Source of the DNA: an uncultured Lachnospiraceae bacterium
GTDB lineage: Bacteria > Bacillota_A > Clostridia > Lachnospirales > Lachnospiraceae
Assembly (NCBI GenBank): GCA_947564305.1
Contig: CANOBT010000095.1
Location: 1 to 21,985 of the forward strand
Length of the DNA stretch: 21,985 nt
Direction: 5' to 3'
Shown: positions 6,876 to 14,879 of the stretch, one piece after another
How positions within the stretch are numbered: the first letter of the stretch is position 1
How the letters are laid out: each line of letters opens with the position of its first letter
The notes under the pieces: generated by a model
Told to the model about the DNA's origin: nothing
The model's input: only the letters and a program-made list of their open reading frames with translations
Database searches by the model: none
Made by a program: the position numbers and the translations under genes

Positions 6876-9755
6876 ATGATCAGTGTTGAAATGGAAGATG
6901 TCCTTGCCGTTCTACAGTTATGCAAGCCATATATCATCGGTATTGCGTCTGCACTGGTGATTGGTATTGCGATTATGATCGCATGCCGCAAGATGTCTAA
7001 GGACAAAAAATTTCTCATAAGAGGAGAAGCAGCAATCGCCATGTTGCTAGTAATCGTGATTTGCGTGAATATGATTTGTTATGGACCGATGTCTACATTA
7101 ATCGGGTTGGCGACAGGAAGTGGTACTTTAAGCGATGAGACAAATGCCGAGGCTGCCGGGGTGGCTGAGGAGATTATGGAAGAGGGAATTGTTCTTCTGG
7201 AAAATGAAGGACTGCTACCACTGGAAGGCACGGATAAACTGAATCTGTTTGGATGGGAATCTATTAATCCTGCCTATGGTGGGGCTGGTTCAGGAGGCAT
7301 CAATGATCTGTATAAAATTGTCAGTCTGATAGAGGGACTTGAAAATGCAGGATTTGCTGTAAATCAGGAATTGGTTGATTTCTATAACGATTATGGTGCA
7401 GATAAGCCAGAGATGTCTATCCAGAAGCAAAGTTGGACTTTGCCGGAACCGCCAGTATCAGCTTACAGTGATGAACTGATCCAAGGAGCAAAGGATTTTT
7501 CTGATACGGCAGTTGTTGTACTTTCCAGAAAAGCTGGTGAAGGACACAATGACATCCCAATGGATGTAAGTAAGTCTTCGTATGATAACAATTCAACAGA
7601 ATACGATGATTTTTCAGAAGGTGATCATTATCTGCAACTGTCCCAGACAGAAAAAGATATGATTGATATGGTTTGTTCTAATTTTGAAAATGTTATGGTG
7701 CTCTACAATGGCGCAAATCAGTTTGAACTTGGTTTTGTAGAGGATTATGAGCAGATTAAAGCTGTGGTATGGTGTCCAGGAACTGGTAATGTAGGTTTCA
7801 ATGCGCTTGGCAGTATATTAAGCGGCGAAGTAAATCCATCTGGAAGAACCCCAGATACCTTTATGTATGATATGACTGCCGCACCGTGGTGGAATAATGG
7901 AACCAAAATTGATTATACTAATCTGGCTCATCTGGCGGTAGAAGGTATGAATTCTGGTGTAGCACAGATGTATGCACCGGCCTTTACAAATTATGTGGAA
8001 GGTATTTATGTAGGATATAAATATTATGAGACGGCAGCGGCGGAAGGAATTATCGATTATGATACTTCTGTTCAGTATCCGTTCGGATATGGCCTGAGTT
8101 ACACCACATTTTCACAGGAAATGAGTGAAGTAACGGAAGATGACGGACAGATCTCCGTTGATGTGACAGTAACAAATACCGGGGATGTGGCCGGCAAGGA
8201 AGTGGTAGAGCTTTATTATAATCCACCATATACAAATGGCGGTATTGAAAAGGCTGCCGCAAATCTGATTGATTTCGCAAAGACAGATATTCTGGAGCCA
8301 GGGGATTCCCAGACGATCACAATATCATTTGATATGGAAGATATGGCTTCCTATGACTATTTGAATGAGAAAGCATATGTATTGGAAGAGGGAGATTACA
8401 TTCTTTCTATTAACAGTGATTCGCACAATATTTTGGACCAGAAAACGATAGAGGTAGATGAGACAAAAGTATTTAGTGGCGCTCAAAAGAGAGACTCCGA
8501 GGGTATTGCCGCAACAAATGTATTTGATGATGTGGCAGGTGAGGTCGTCTATCTGTCCAGAGCAGATAAATTTGCAAATCTGGAAGAGGCGACAGCAGCT
8601 CCGTCATCTATAGAGTTGGCTGAACCGTATGCATCAGAATATCATTTGAACAGCAATTTTGACAAAACTACATATCTAAATGATGATGATGTAATGCCGA
8701 CAACCGGTGCAAAAAATGGTATGCGTCTGGCAGATATGCGGGATGCGGATTATGACGATCCACGATGGGAAACACTGTTAGATCAACTTAGCGTAGATGA
8801 AATGGCTGAAATGATTGCCATGGCAGGTTATCAGACAGGGGCAATTGAATCTGTTGGAAAAGTAGGAACATTGGATTTTGATGGGCCTGCGGCAATTAAT
8901 AACAACTTTACAGGTGCTGGTTCAATGGGATTTCCGATTGAGGTAGTGATTGCTTCTACATGGAATAAGGATATGGCAAAAGCCTGGGGACAATGCATGG
9001 GCAAGATGAGTCAGGAAATGGGCGCCCAGGGATGGTATGCGCCTGGTATGAATACGCATAGAACACCTTTTGGAGCACGTAACTATGAATACTTCTCAGA
9101 GGATGGTGTCCTGGCTGGAAATATGGGAGCTAACGCAGTTTCCGGAGCAATGGAATATGGTGTATATTCATATATCAAGCATTTTGCACTATACGAAGGC
9201 AATGGAAAAATGGTAAGCGTATGGTCTAATGAGCAGGCAATTCGTGAAATATATCTGAAACCGTTTGAGATTTCTGTAAAAGAAGGCGGAGCGAATGCGG
9301 TTATGGTATCCTGGAGCTTTATTGGCAACAAATGGACAGGAGAGTGCAGTGGATTGCTTAATACGGTATTGCGTGATGAATGGGGATTCAGAGGTATGGC
9401 TCTGACAGATTTCTTCCGCAATAATGGACATGGATTTATGAATGCGGACGCAGCACTAGCAAATGGCGTGGATGCGATGTTATCTACTTTTGACGGAGAA
9501 GAGAACAATGTGGCAAACCGCAACCATCCAACTTCTGTACTCCAGATGAGAAATGCATGCAAGAACGTAATGTATACGGTAGTAAGCAGTTGGTCTTATG
9601 ATGGTAATAATGTAAATGTCGGTATGGAAAATTGGAAGAAAATCGGAATTGGTATTGATGTGATTCTTATACTGATTTTGATTGCATTAGAAGTGGTTGT
9701 CATTAAAGGATATAAAAAGCGTACAGAGAGAAAGGTAACAGTAGTAAGTGAATAA
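6876..9755 (+). CDS. Membrane-tethered GH3 beta-glucosidase-like enzyme with reversed domain order
   Basis: A 959-residue GH3 protein in which the usual C-terminal half precedes the catalytic barrel. Two N-terminal transmembrane helices (about 18-38 and 52-70) are joined by a basic loop. The GH3 C-type sandwich follows (about 90-400, from EEGIVLLENEGLLPL), then YPFGYGLSYTTF and a fibronectin-III-like domain (about 405-490), a linker, and the GH3 N-type (beta/alpha)8 barrel (about 625-915) with HRTPFGARNYEYFSED and GMALTDFF, where D845 fits the nucleophile. A third helix (about 925-945) ends in a basic KGYKKRTERK tail. The charge pattern predicts all enzyme domains outside the cell, fixed at both ends. 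Reversed order is known for Butyrivibrio fibrisolvens BglA and a Ruminococcus albus beta-glucosidase. AAAGGAGG lies 8 nt before the ATG. It is probably controlled by the LytTR system upstream. Substrate unproven. Confidence 0.9.
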   Translation: MISVEMEDVLAVLQLCKPYIIGIASALVIGIAIMIACRKMSKDKKFLIRGEAAIAMLLVIVICVNMICYGPMSTLIGLATGSGTLSDETNAEAAGVAEEIMEEGIVLLENEGLLPLEGTDKLNLFGWESINPAYGGAGSGGINDLYKIVSLIEGLENAGFAVNQELVDFYNDYGADKPEMSIQKQSWTLPEPPVSAYSDELIQGAKDFSDTAVVVLSRKAGEGHNDIPMDVSKSSYDNNSTEYDDFSEGDHYLQLSQTEKDMIDMVCSNFENVMVLYNGANQFELGFVEDYEQIKAVVWCPGTGNVGFNALGSILSGEVNPSGRTPDTFMYDMTAAPWWNNGTKIDYTNLAHLAVEGMNSGVAQMYAPAFTNYVEGIYVGYKYYETAAAEGIIDYDTSVQYPFGYGLSYTTFSQEMSEVTEDDGQISVDVTVTNTGDVAGKEVVELYYNPPYTNGGIEKAAANLIDFAKTDILEPGDSQTITISFDMEDMASYDYLNEKAYVLEEGDYILSINSDSHNILDQKTIEVDETKVFSGAQKRDSEGIAATNVFDDVAGEVVYLSRADKFANLEEATAAPSSIELAEPYASEYHLNSNFDKTTYLNDDDVMPTTGAKNGMRLADMRDADYDDPRWETLLDQLSVDEMAEMIAMAGYQTGAIESVGKVGTLDFDGPAAINNNFTGAGSMGFPIEVVIASTWNKDMAKAWGQCMGKMSQEMGAQGWYAPGMNTHRTPFGARNYEYFSEDGVLAGNMGANAVSGAMEYGVYSYIKHFALYEGNGKMVSVWSNEQAIREIYLKPFEISVKEGGANAVMVSWSFIGNKWTGECSGLLNTVLRDEWGFRGMALTDFFRNNGHGFMNADAALANGVDAMLSTFDGEENNVANRNHPTSVLQMRNACKNVMYTVVSSWSYDGNNVNVGMENWKKIGIGIDVILILILIALEVVVIKGYKKRTERKVTVVSE

Positions 9756-9772
9756 TTGTATCTAGGTGATTT

Positions 9773-9803
9773 GGGCAGACAGTCTCTTCTGTCTGCCCTT
9801 TTT
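9773..9803 (+). terminator. Rho-independent terminator after the tethered GH3 gene
   Basis: A perfect 10-bp GC-rich stem (GGGCAGACAG, 9773-9782, with 9789-9798) has a 6-nt loop and is followed directly by five T residues. It separates the first GH3 gene from the second, which must therefore have its own promoter or rely on read-through. Confidence 0.92.
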
Positions 9804-9876
9804 AAACGCAAGAAACAATAGTGGTAAATATTAGCTATTTGCTTATGGCAGGAGTTGCATCTGAAAGGAGAAGATG

Positions 9877-12294
9877 ATGAAATATAAAGAGTTAATCTCA
9901 CAAATGTCTCTGGAAGAAAAATGTTATCTGATGTCTGGAAAAGATTTTTGGCAGTCCAGAAGTGTAAATAGATTAGGAATCCCAAATATGGCTTTGTCGG
10001 ACGGACCTCATGGGATTCGGAAACAGGAGGGCGCAAGTGATCAGCTTGGATTGAATGGAAGTGTTCCTGCAACATGTTATCCCACGGCGGCAACCATCGC
10101 AAACAGCTGGGATCCGCAATTAGGAGAGGAAATCGGAAGATATCTGGGAAATGAAGCAGCAGAACAGGAAGTATCTGTTCTTCTTGGTCCAGGGATGAAT
10201 ATCAAGAGAAGCCCTTTGTGTGGGCGGAATTTTGAATATTTTAGTGAGGATCCTTATCTGGCGGGTAAGATGGCGGCGGGGTACATCCGGGGAATCCAGG
10301 AGAACGGTGTTGCGGCGTGCCCCAAGCATTTTGCAGTTAATTCACAGGAACTAAGACGTATGGCAAGTGATTCTGTAGTAGATGAGCGTACCCTACGGGA
10401 AATTTATCTGACCGGGTTTGAAATTGCGGTAAAGGAGGCTCATCCAAAGTCTATCATGACCTCCTACAACCAGGTGAACGGGGTATATGCCAATGAAAAT
10501 CACCATCTCTTACAGGAAATCCTGCGGGATGAGTGGGGATTTGATGGATTTGCCGTTTCGGACTGGGGAGCTTCCAATGATCATGTAGAAGGAGTCCGTG
10601 CAGGTTCTCATCTGGAGATGCCTACCACTGGCGGAGACTCGGATGAGGAACTGATCCGTGCTGTGCAGGATGGGAAGCTTTCAGAAGCGCTTTTAGACCA
10701 GAGGGTAGATGAGCTTCTGGATGTTGTATTTTCTACCACCAAAGCGGTGGAAGCAGGAAAGTCAAAAGGTTTCAGCAAAGAGAGCCGACAGAATATGGCA
10801 CAGAAGGCAGCGGAAGAAAGTATCGTACTTTTGAAGAATGAGGGTGGAATTCTTCCTTTAATAAAAAATACCAGAGTAGCAGTCATTGGCGAGTTTGCAA
10901 AGAATCCCCGTTATCAGGGAGCAGGCTCTTCGGTAGTGAATCCTACAAAGTTAGAAAGTGCAATGGAAGTAATCAGCCAGTTTCCATTGCATGTGGAAGG
11001 CTATGCCCCAGGTTATCACCGTACCGGCCCGGCAGACCCAGCCTTGGAAAGGGAAGCAGTAGAGCTTGCCAAAAAAGCGGAAGTAGTACTATTATATATC
11101 GGTTTGGATGAGATTTCAGAATCAGAAGGCTTGGATCGTCCGAATATGAAGATGCCGGTAAGCCAGGTTCAGCTTTTGGAAATGATCTCGGAAGTGAATC
11201 CCAATGTGGTGGTGGTGATGTCTGCAGGTTCTGCGGTAGAAATGCCTTGGCTGAAAAACTGCAAGGCATTGATTCATGGTTATCTTAGTGGGCAGGCAGG
11301 CGCAAAAGCCATGCTTCGGGCGCTCATGGGAGAAGTCAATCCATCTGGAAAGTTGAGTGAGACCTATCCAATGAAATACGAAGATGTTCCATCAGCTCCT
11401 TATTTTCCGTCAAAGGAAAGAACAGCGGAGTACCGGGAAGGGCTTTATGTGGGATATCGCTATTTTGAGACTGCGGATGTCCCAGTATTGTTCCCTTTTG
11501 GCTATGGGCTGAGTTATACCACGTTTTCTTATAGTAATCTGAAAGTGGATAAAGAAAAAGCAGTTTTCGATATAACAAATATCGGCAACAGAGATGGAGC
11601 GGAGATTGCCCAGATGTATGTCAGTGCAAAATGCAGTGGGATATATCGTCCGAAAAAAGAACTGAAAGGATTTCAAAAGGTTTTCTTGAAAGCAGGGGAA
11701 ACAAAAACAGTGGAGATTCCCATCAGACACGATATGTTCCGCTATTTCAATGTAAAGACGAATGCGTTTGAGGTGGAGCAAGGTGATTACGAAATTTTGA
11801 TTGGTGCCAGTGTAGCAGATATTCGTCTGTCAGAAACCGTAGCCATAATGGGAACTGATACACAGCTTCCTTACGATATGAACCGGTTGCCACATTATGC
11901 GTCAGGGCAGATCAAAGATATTCCAGATAAAGAATTTGAAGAACTTCTGGGGTATAAAATCCCAAACGGACATTGGAGCGGGAAGCTTGACAGAAATGAT
12001 GCTATCTGCCAGATGTACTATGCGAAAAGCGGTCTGGCAAGATTCATATACAAGATCATGACAAATATTTTGAACAAGAGCATGGCAAAGGGAAAACCTG
12101 ACTTGAACTTAATGTTTAATTATAATATGCCGTTTCGTGCAATCGGAAAAATGGCAGGGGGTATCTGTAGCCAGGAAATGGTGGACGGAATTGTAACAAT
12201 TGTAAACGGTCATTTTTTTAGAGGGTTTGGACAAGTGATTGGCGGTTTCTCCAAACAGCAAAAAGTCAGGAAAAAAGCAAAGCAGATGAATTAA
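9877..12294 (+). CDS. GH3 beta-glucosidase, conventional domain order, cytoplasmic
   Basis: An 805-residue retaining beta-glycosidase. The barrel (about 1-290) contains SDGPHGIR, KHFAVNSQE and FAVSDWG with nucleophile D229. The sandwich domain (about 310-530) carries the GLDEISESEGLDR loop with E417 as probable acid/base. FPFGYGLSYTTF leads to a fibronectin-III-like domain (about 545-655), followed by a C-terminal extension of about 140 residues rich in hydrophobic and basic helices, which I recognise from other clostridial GH3 proteins. There is no signal peptide. Two adjacent ATGs exist (9874 and 9877); I chose the second because AAAGGAG (9864-9870) is 6 nt away from it but only 3 nt from the first. 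The GtrA-like gene follows 95 bp later. It likely hydrolyses imported glucosides; the exact sugar is unknown. Confidence 0.93.
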   Translation: MKYKELISQMSLEEKCYLMSGKDFWQSRSVNRLGIPNMALSDGPHGIRKQEGASDQLGLNGSVPATCYPTAATIANSWDPQLGEEIGRYLGNEAAEQEVSVLLGPGMNIKRSPLCGRNFEYFSEDPYLAGKMAAGYIRGIQENGVAACPKHFAVNSQELRRMASDSVVDERTLREIYLTGFEIAVKEAHPKSIMTSYNQVNGVYANENHHLLQEILRDEWGFDGFAVSDWGASNDHVEGVRAGSHLEMPTTGGDSDEELIRAVQDGKLSEALLDQRVDELLDVVFSTTKAVEAGKSKGFSKESRQNMAQKAAEESIVLLKNEGGILPLIKNTRVAVIGEFAKNPRYQGAGSSVVNPTKLESAMEVISQFPLHVEGYAPGYHRTGPADPALEREAVELAKKAEVVLLYIGLDEISESEGLDRPNMKMPVSQVQLLEMISEVNPNVVVVMSAGSAVEMPWLKNCKALIHGYLSGQAGAKAMLRALMGEVNPSGKLSETYPMKYEDVPSAPYFPSKERTAEYREGLYVGYRYFETADVPVLFPFGYGLSYTTFSYSNLKVDKEKAVFDITNIGNRDGAEIAQMYVSAKCSGIYRPKKELKGFQKVFLKAGETKTVEIPIRHDMFRYFNVKTNAFEVEQGDYEILIGASVADIRLSETVAIMGTDTQLPYDMNRLPHYASGQIKDIPDKEFEELLGYKIPNGHWSGKLDRNDAICQMYYAKSGLARFIYKIMTNILNKSMAKGKPDLNLMFNYNMPFRAIGKMAGGICSQEMVDGIVTIVNGHFFRGFGQVIGGFSKQQKVRKKAKQMN

Positions 12295-12319
12295 AAGAAG
12301 GCAAATGTGAATCATTAAA

Positions 12320-12369
12320 AATGTATTCTGGTGACATGCCCTCGAACCGTAGATGAAGGGTAATACATT
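12320..12369 (+). promoter_or_regulatory. Inverted repeat in the leader of the GtrA-like gene
   Basis: AATGTATT (12320-12327) and AATACATT (12362-12369) are perfect inverted complements, with an inner CCCT/AGGG pairing between them. The structure sits in the 95-bp gap before the GtrA-like gene and ends shortly before its AGGAGGAAGG ribosome binding site. There is no T tract, so it may be an mRNA leader hairpin rather than a terminator. Function unknown. Confidence 0.3.
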
Positions 12370-12389
12370 ATACGAGGAGGAAGGTAAAG

Positions 12390-12956
12390 ATGGGAATTTT
12401 TAAAGATTTTGCAAAAAAGCATCCGAAAGCAGCACAGTGGATACGTGAGGGAGGGCTCTTTTTTCTATTCAGCAATCTCGTAACAGTGTGGCAGTATATT
12501 CTGATTCAGTTTTTACCTGCCGCATTCTCAGCATATGCAGATATAGAATGGATGTGGCCGGGAATCAGAATGAAGTTGTTTGGAGCAGATTTTACCTTCA
12601 ATGTTTTGGGGTACAGTGTGGCAGATGGCGGCCTGGCATACTTTATTGCCTATTTAATAGCAACTTTTACAGCCCAATGTATCAATTTCCCGTTGCAGAG
12701 AAACATTACATTCCGTAGTCATGGTTCAATTCCGCCGCAGATTGCAGGATACTTTTTCGGCTGGGTGGGAGTGACGCTGGTAGTTAATTCTATCAATAGT
12801 ATATGGGTCGGTGTGGCTAGTACTATGGGTGTGCCTGATTTTATTTACAACATTATTACGACGGTTTTGACTGGTGGTGTATCCATGGTAATCTTCTTTG
12901 TTGTGAATAAGATTATATTCCCAGAAGGGGAGGCAAAGAAAAAGGATAAAAAATAG
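12390..12956 (+). CDS. GtrA-like four-helix membrane protein
   Basis: A 188-residue integral membrane protein with about four transmembrane helices (near 22-44, 80-98, 117-137 and 150-173) and a basic C-terminal tail. The motif NFPLQRNITFR at 99-109 after helix two, and VVNKIIF after helix four, resemble the N-x-x-x-x-R-x-x-T/V-F signatures of GtrA/DPMS-type proteins, which help move or use lipid-linked sugars. Helices one and two are separated by an extra segment of about 35 residues, longer than in typical 120-150-residue GtrA proteins. An AGGAGG ribosome binding site precedes the ATG. It follows the second GH3 gene and precedes a hairpin terminator, so it is probably cotranscribed with that GH3. 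The family call is moderate; it could be an unclassified membrane protein. Confidence 0.6.
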   Translation: MGIFKDFAKKHPKAAQWIREGGLFFLFSNLVTVWQYILIQFLPAAFSAYADIEWMWPGIRMKLFGADFTFNVLGYSVADGGLAYFIAYLIATFTAQCINFPLQRNITFRSHGSIPPQIAGYFFGWVGVTLVVNSINSIWVGVASTMGVPDFIYNIITTVLTGGVSMVIFFVVNKIIFPEGEAKKKDKK

Positions 12957-13006
12957 TTTTGACTGAGAATTTATTATAGTAGAGATAGTTTTTATATATG
13001 CATGAG

Positions 13007-13045
13007 AGGGATAGGTTGTGCTGTAAGAGCAAGCCTGTCCCTTTT
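13007..13045 (+). terminator. Hairpin terminator after the GH3-GtrA unit
   Basis: AGGGATAGG (13007-13015) pairs with CCTGTCCCT (13034-13042) with one G-U pair. The stem continues inward through a short bulged TGCT/AGCA helix and is followed by TTTTGGTTT. It lies about 50 nt past the GtrA-like stop codon. Confidence 0.7.
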
Positions 13046-13218
13046 GGTTTATTACTCAGAACTTGCCTGAATATAGTGGTTCTGAAGATAAAGTGTAACA
13101 TCATTGAAAGCAGTATCATGCAGGAACTTAATTCAATAAAAAAAGGATAGTGGTGCAATAAGGTACAGGTGACCTACTATTGCTATGCCATTGAAAATAG
13201 TGTATAATCCTTATAGGA
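13046..13218. other. Gene-free spacer between the terminator and the transposase relic
   Basis: No supported gene is seen here. The left part is AT-rich spacer. The right part probably belongs to the old insertion-sequence end: the hairpin ATAATCC-TTATA-GGATTAT (13204-13222) overlaps the relic's stop codon. No matching inverted repeat was found at the other side of the relic, so no element boundary is called. Confidence 0.4.
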
Positions 13219-14111
13219 TTATGCCGTTTGTTGAATCAACTTTCTCAGGGCAGATTCGTAGGGCATATCCCATGCATCAAGGTGTTGGAGCATCATGATG
13301 TGATAGAGGCGGCAGTACCACATCTTAGTTGAGCGGTGTCTGCCGCTTTCTAATTTAAAATCTATCTTCTCACGTTTATTTGAACGCTCGGCCGATGTTC
13401 TGGCGTTAAATTCCTTTTTCCATTCCTCGCTGTCACGGGGCGGGAAGTTGATCAGTCTGGGATTGTCTTTCATTGCAAGATGGACGGTTCTTCCGTATTT
13501 TGAATCGGAGCACGGATTTTCACGGGAGCAGCCATATTTCCTGCTTGCAAGCGGACAGCGGAATTTCAGCCTTGCTTTTGACGGTTCAGAGCCGTCATGG
13601 TTCATTTTCAGGCCGGCTTTACAGACAGGGATTCCATCTTTGTATTTTACTTGAATGCCACGTTTTTCATTGAGGTCAATGAACGGGATGATCCTGTTTT
13701 TGCGGCAGTAAAGATAGTAAGGCATGGAATCATGTTTGGAAGCAGACGACCGGTGTTCCATCGCCTTGAAATTTTTATACTCAGCACGAATTTGAGCCGC
13801 TTTTTTCGCTATTGATTTTGTAATATCAATGACATCGGTTTCAGTATCATATATAAGCATATCAAAATCTTTCAGCAATTTTGCGTTCTTTTATATTTTT
13901 ATATTCTTCCATTGAAGAAGCGTGGTCACGCCAAAGATAATATGTTGGCTTTTTCAAGTTATCACATCCATTCTGTCTTCTAAATCAATATATGAGCCGT
14001 TATCTTTTGCTGTGCCTGCACTATCTGAATAATTCTCTCAAGCAGCAGTTCCTTGAAAAATCCGGCTGTATCAGCTACAATAAGAAGCACGCTGATGCGT
14101 GCGCAGGTCAT
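13219..14111 (-). pseudogene. Decayed DDE-type transposase relic
   Basis: The longest surviving frame (13219-13878) has no proper start; it opens at a TTG without a ribosome binding site. It encodes about 219 residues with a cysteine motif (CPLASRKYGC, then NPCSDSKYGR) and a C-terminal transposase signature (NARTSAERSNKREKIDF, then RLYHIMMLQHLDAW), like the zinc-motif IS4/IS1182-type transposases of gut clostridia. Upstream on the same strand coding-like pieces continue in shifted frames: one ending KNIKERKIAERF, one holding SYIDLEDRMDVIT, and a 43-codon frame beginning at 14111. At least two frameshifts separate them, and the N-terminal half of a normal transposase is missing. I read the whole as a dead insertion sequence. 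That the far 14.0-14.1 kb piece belongs to it is uncertain. Confidence 0.55.
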
Positions 14112-14170
14112 CAATTTTTATCTGAAATTGGTGATAAATCAATCGTATTTTTATGAGGAGGAGGTAGAAA

Positions 14171-14866
14171 ATGAGTGAACATATTATGATCGTGGATGAT
14201 GAGAAGGAGATTGCGGATCTTGTGGAGCTCTATCTGCAGAATGAAAATTTTACCGTATTCAAATGCTACACGGCATCTGAAGCCGTAAAGTGTGTTCAAA
14301 AGGAGCATCTGGACATGGCTATCCTGGATGTGATGCTTCCGGAGATGAATGGATTTCAGCTCTGCCGTAAAATCCGTGAGGAGCATCAGTTTCCCATCAT
14401 CATGCTGACTGCGAAAAGCGAAGAACTGGATAAAATAAACGGCCTGACCTTTGGTGCGGATGATTATGTTACGAAACCATTTTTGCCGTTAGAACTGGTG
14501 GCTCGTGTGAAAGCGCAGTTACGCAGATATAAGCGGTATAATACCCACCAGGAAGAAGAGGATGAGGTGATTGAAATATCAGGATTGGTCCTGAACATCA
14601 AGACCCATGAATGCACTCTGAATGAAAAGAAGCTGTCTCTGACGCCCACAGAATTTTCCATCCTGCGGATTTTATGCCAGAAGAAGGGAAATGTGGTAAG
14701 CTCCGAAGATTTGTTCCATGAAATCTGGAAGGACGAGTATTATTCCAAAAATAACAATACGATTACGGTTCATATCCGGCATCTGCGGGAAAAGATGGGG
14801 GATTCCTTTGAAAAACCGAAATATATCAAAACAGTCTGGGGGTGTGGATATAAAATTGAAGTCTAA
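14171..14866 (+). CDS. OmpR/VanR-family response regulator
   Basis: A 231-residue response regulator. The receiver domain (about 1-118) shows the acidic pair D9/D10, phosphoacceptor D53 in ILDVMLPEMNG, T80 in IIMLTAK and K102 in YVTKPF. The C-terminal winged helix (about 130-230) ends in ITVHIRHLREKMGD and IKTVWGCGYKIE, typical of the VanR/PhoB group. GAGGAGGAGG lies close before the ATG. The kinase gene begins around the stop codon, so the two are translationally coupled. The D,D-carboxypeptidase gene follows, which suggests a role in cell-wall stress or antimicrobial response, resembling the vanR-vanS-vanY order, though no van ligase is present. The upstream transposase relic may have altered its promoter; no good -35/-10 pair was identified. 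Confidence 0.93.
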   Translation: MSEHIMIVDDEKEIADLVELYLQNENFTVFKCYTASEAVKCVQKEHLDMAILDVMLPEMNGFQLCRKIREEHQFPIIMLTAKSEELDKINGLTFGADDYVTKPFLPLELVARVKAQLRRYKRYNTHQEEEDEVIEISGLVLNIKTHECTLNEKKLSLTPTEFSILRILCQKKGNVVSSEDLFHEIWKDEYYSKNNNTITVHIRHLREKMGDSFEKPKYIKTVWGCGYKIEV

Positions 14867-14879
14867 GAAAAAGGAAGTA

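Noticed and set aside
9083..9562. Minus-strand open frame of 159 codons opposite the first GH3 gene
   Set aside because: It is antisense to the conserved catalytic barrel, has no ribosome binding site and no recognisable domain.
12295..12389. Riboswitch in the leader of the GtrA-like gene
   Set aside because: There is a hairpin but I could not match any known riboswitch core; the gap is only 95 bp.
14718..14879. Long in-frame extension of the VanS-like kinase starting at 14718
   Set aside because: It lies inside the response regulator gene in another frame, has no ribosome binding site, and the peptide is arginine-rich with no family match. ATG 14880 has AAGGA upstream.
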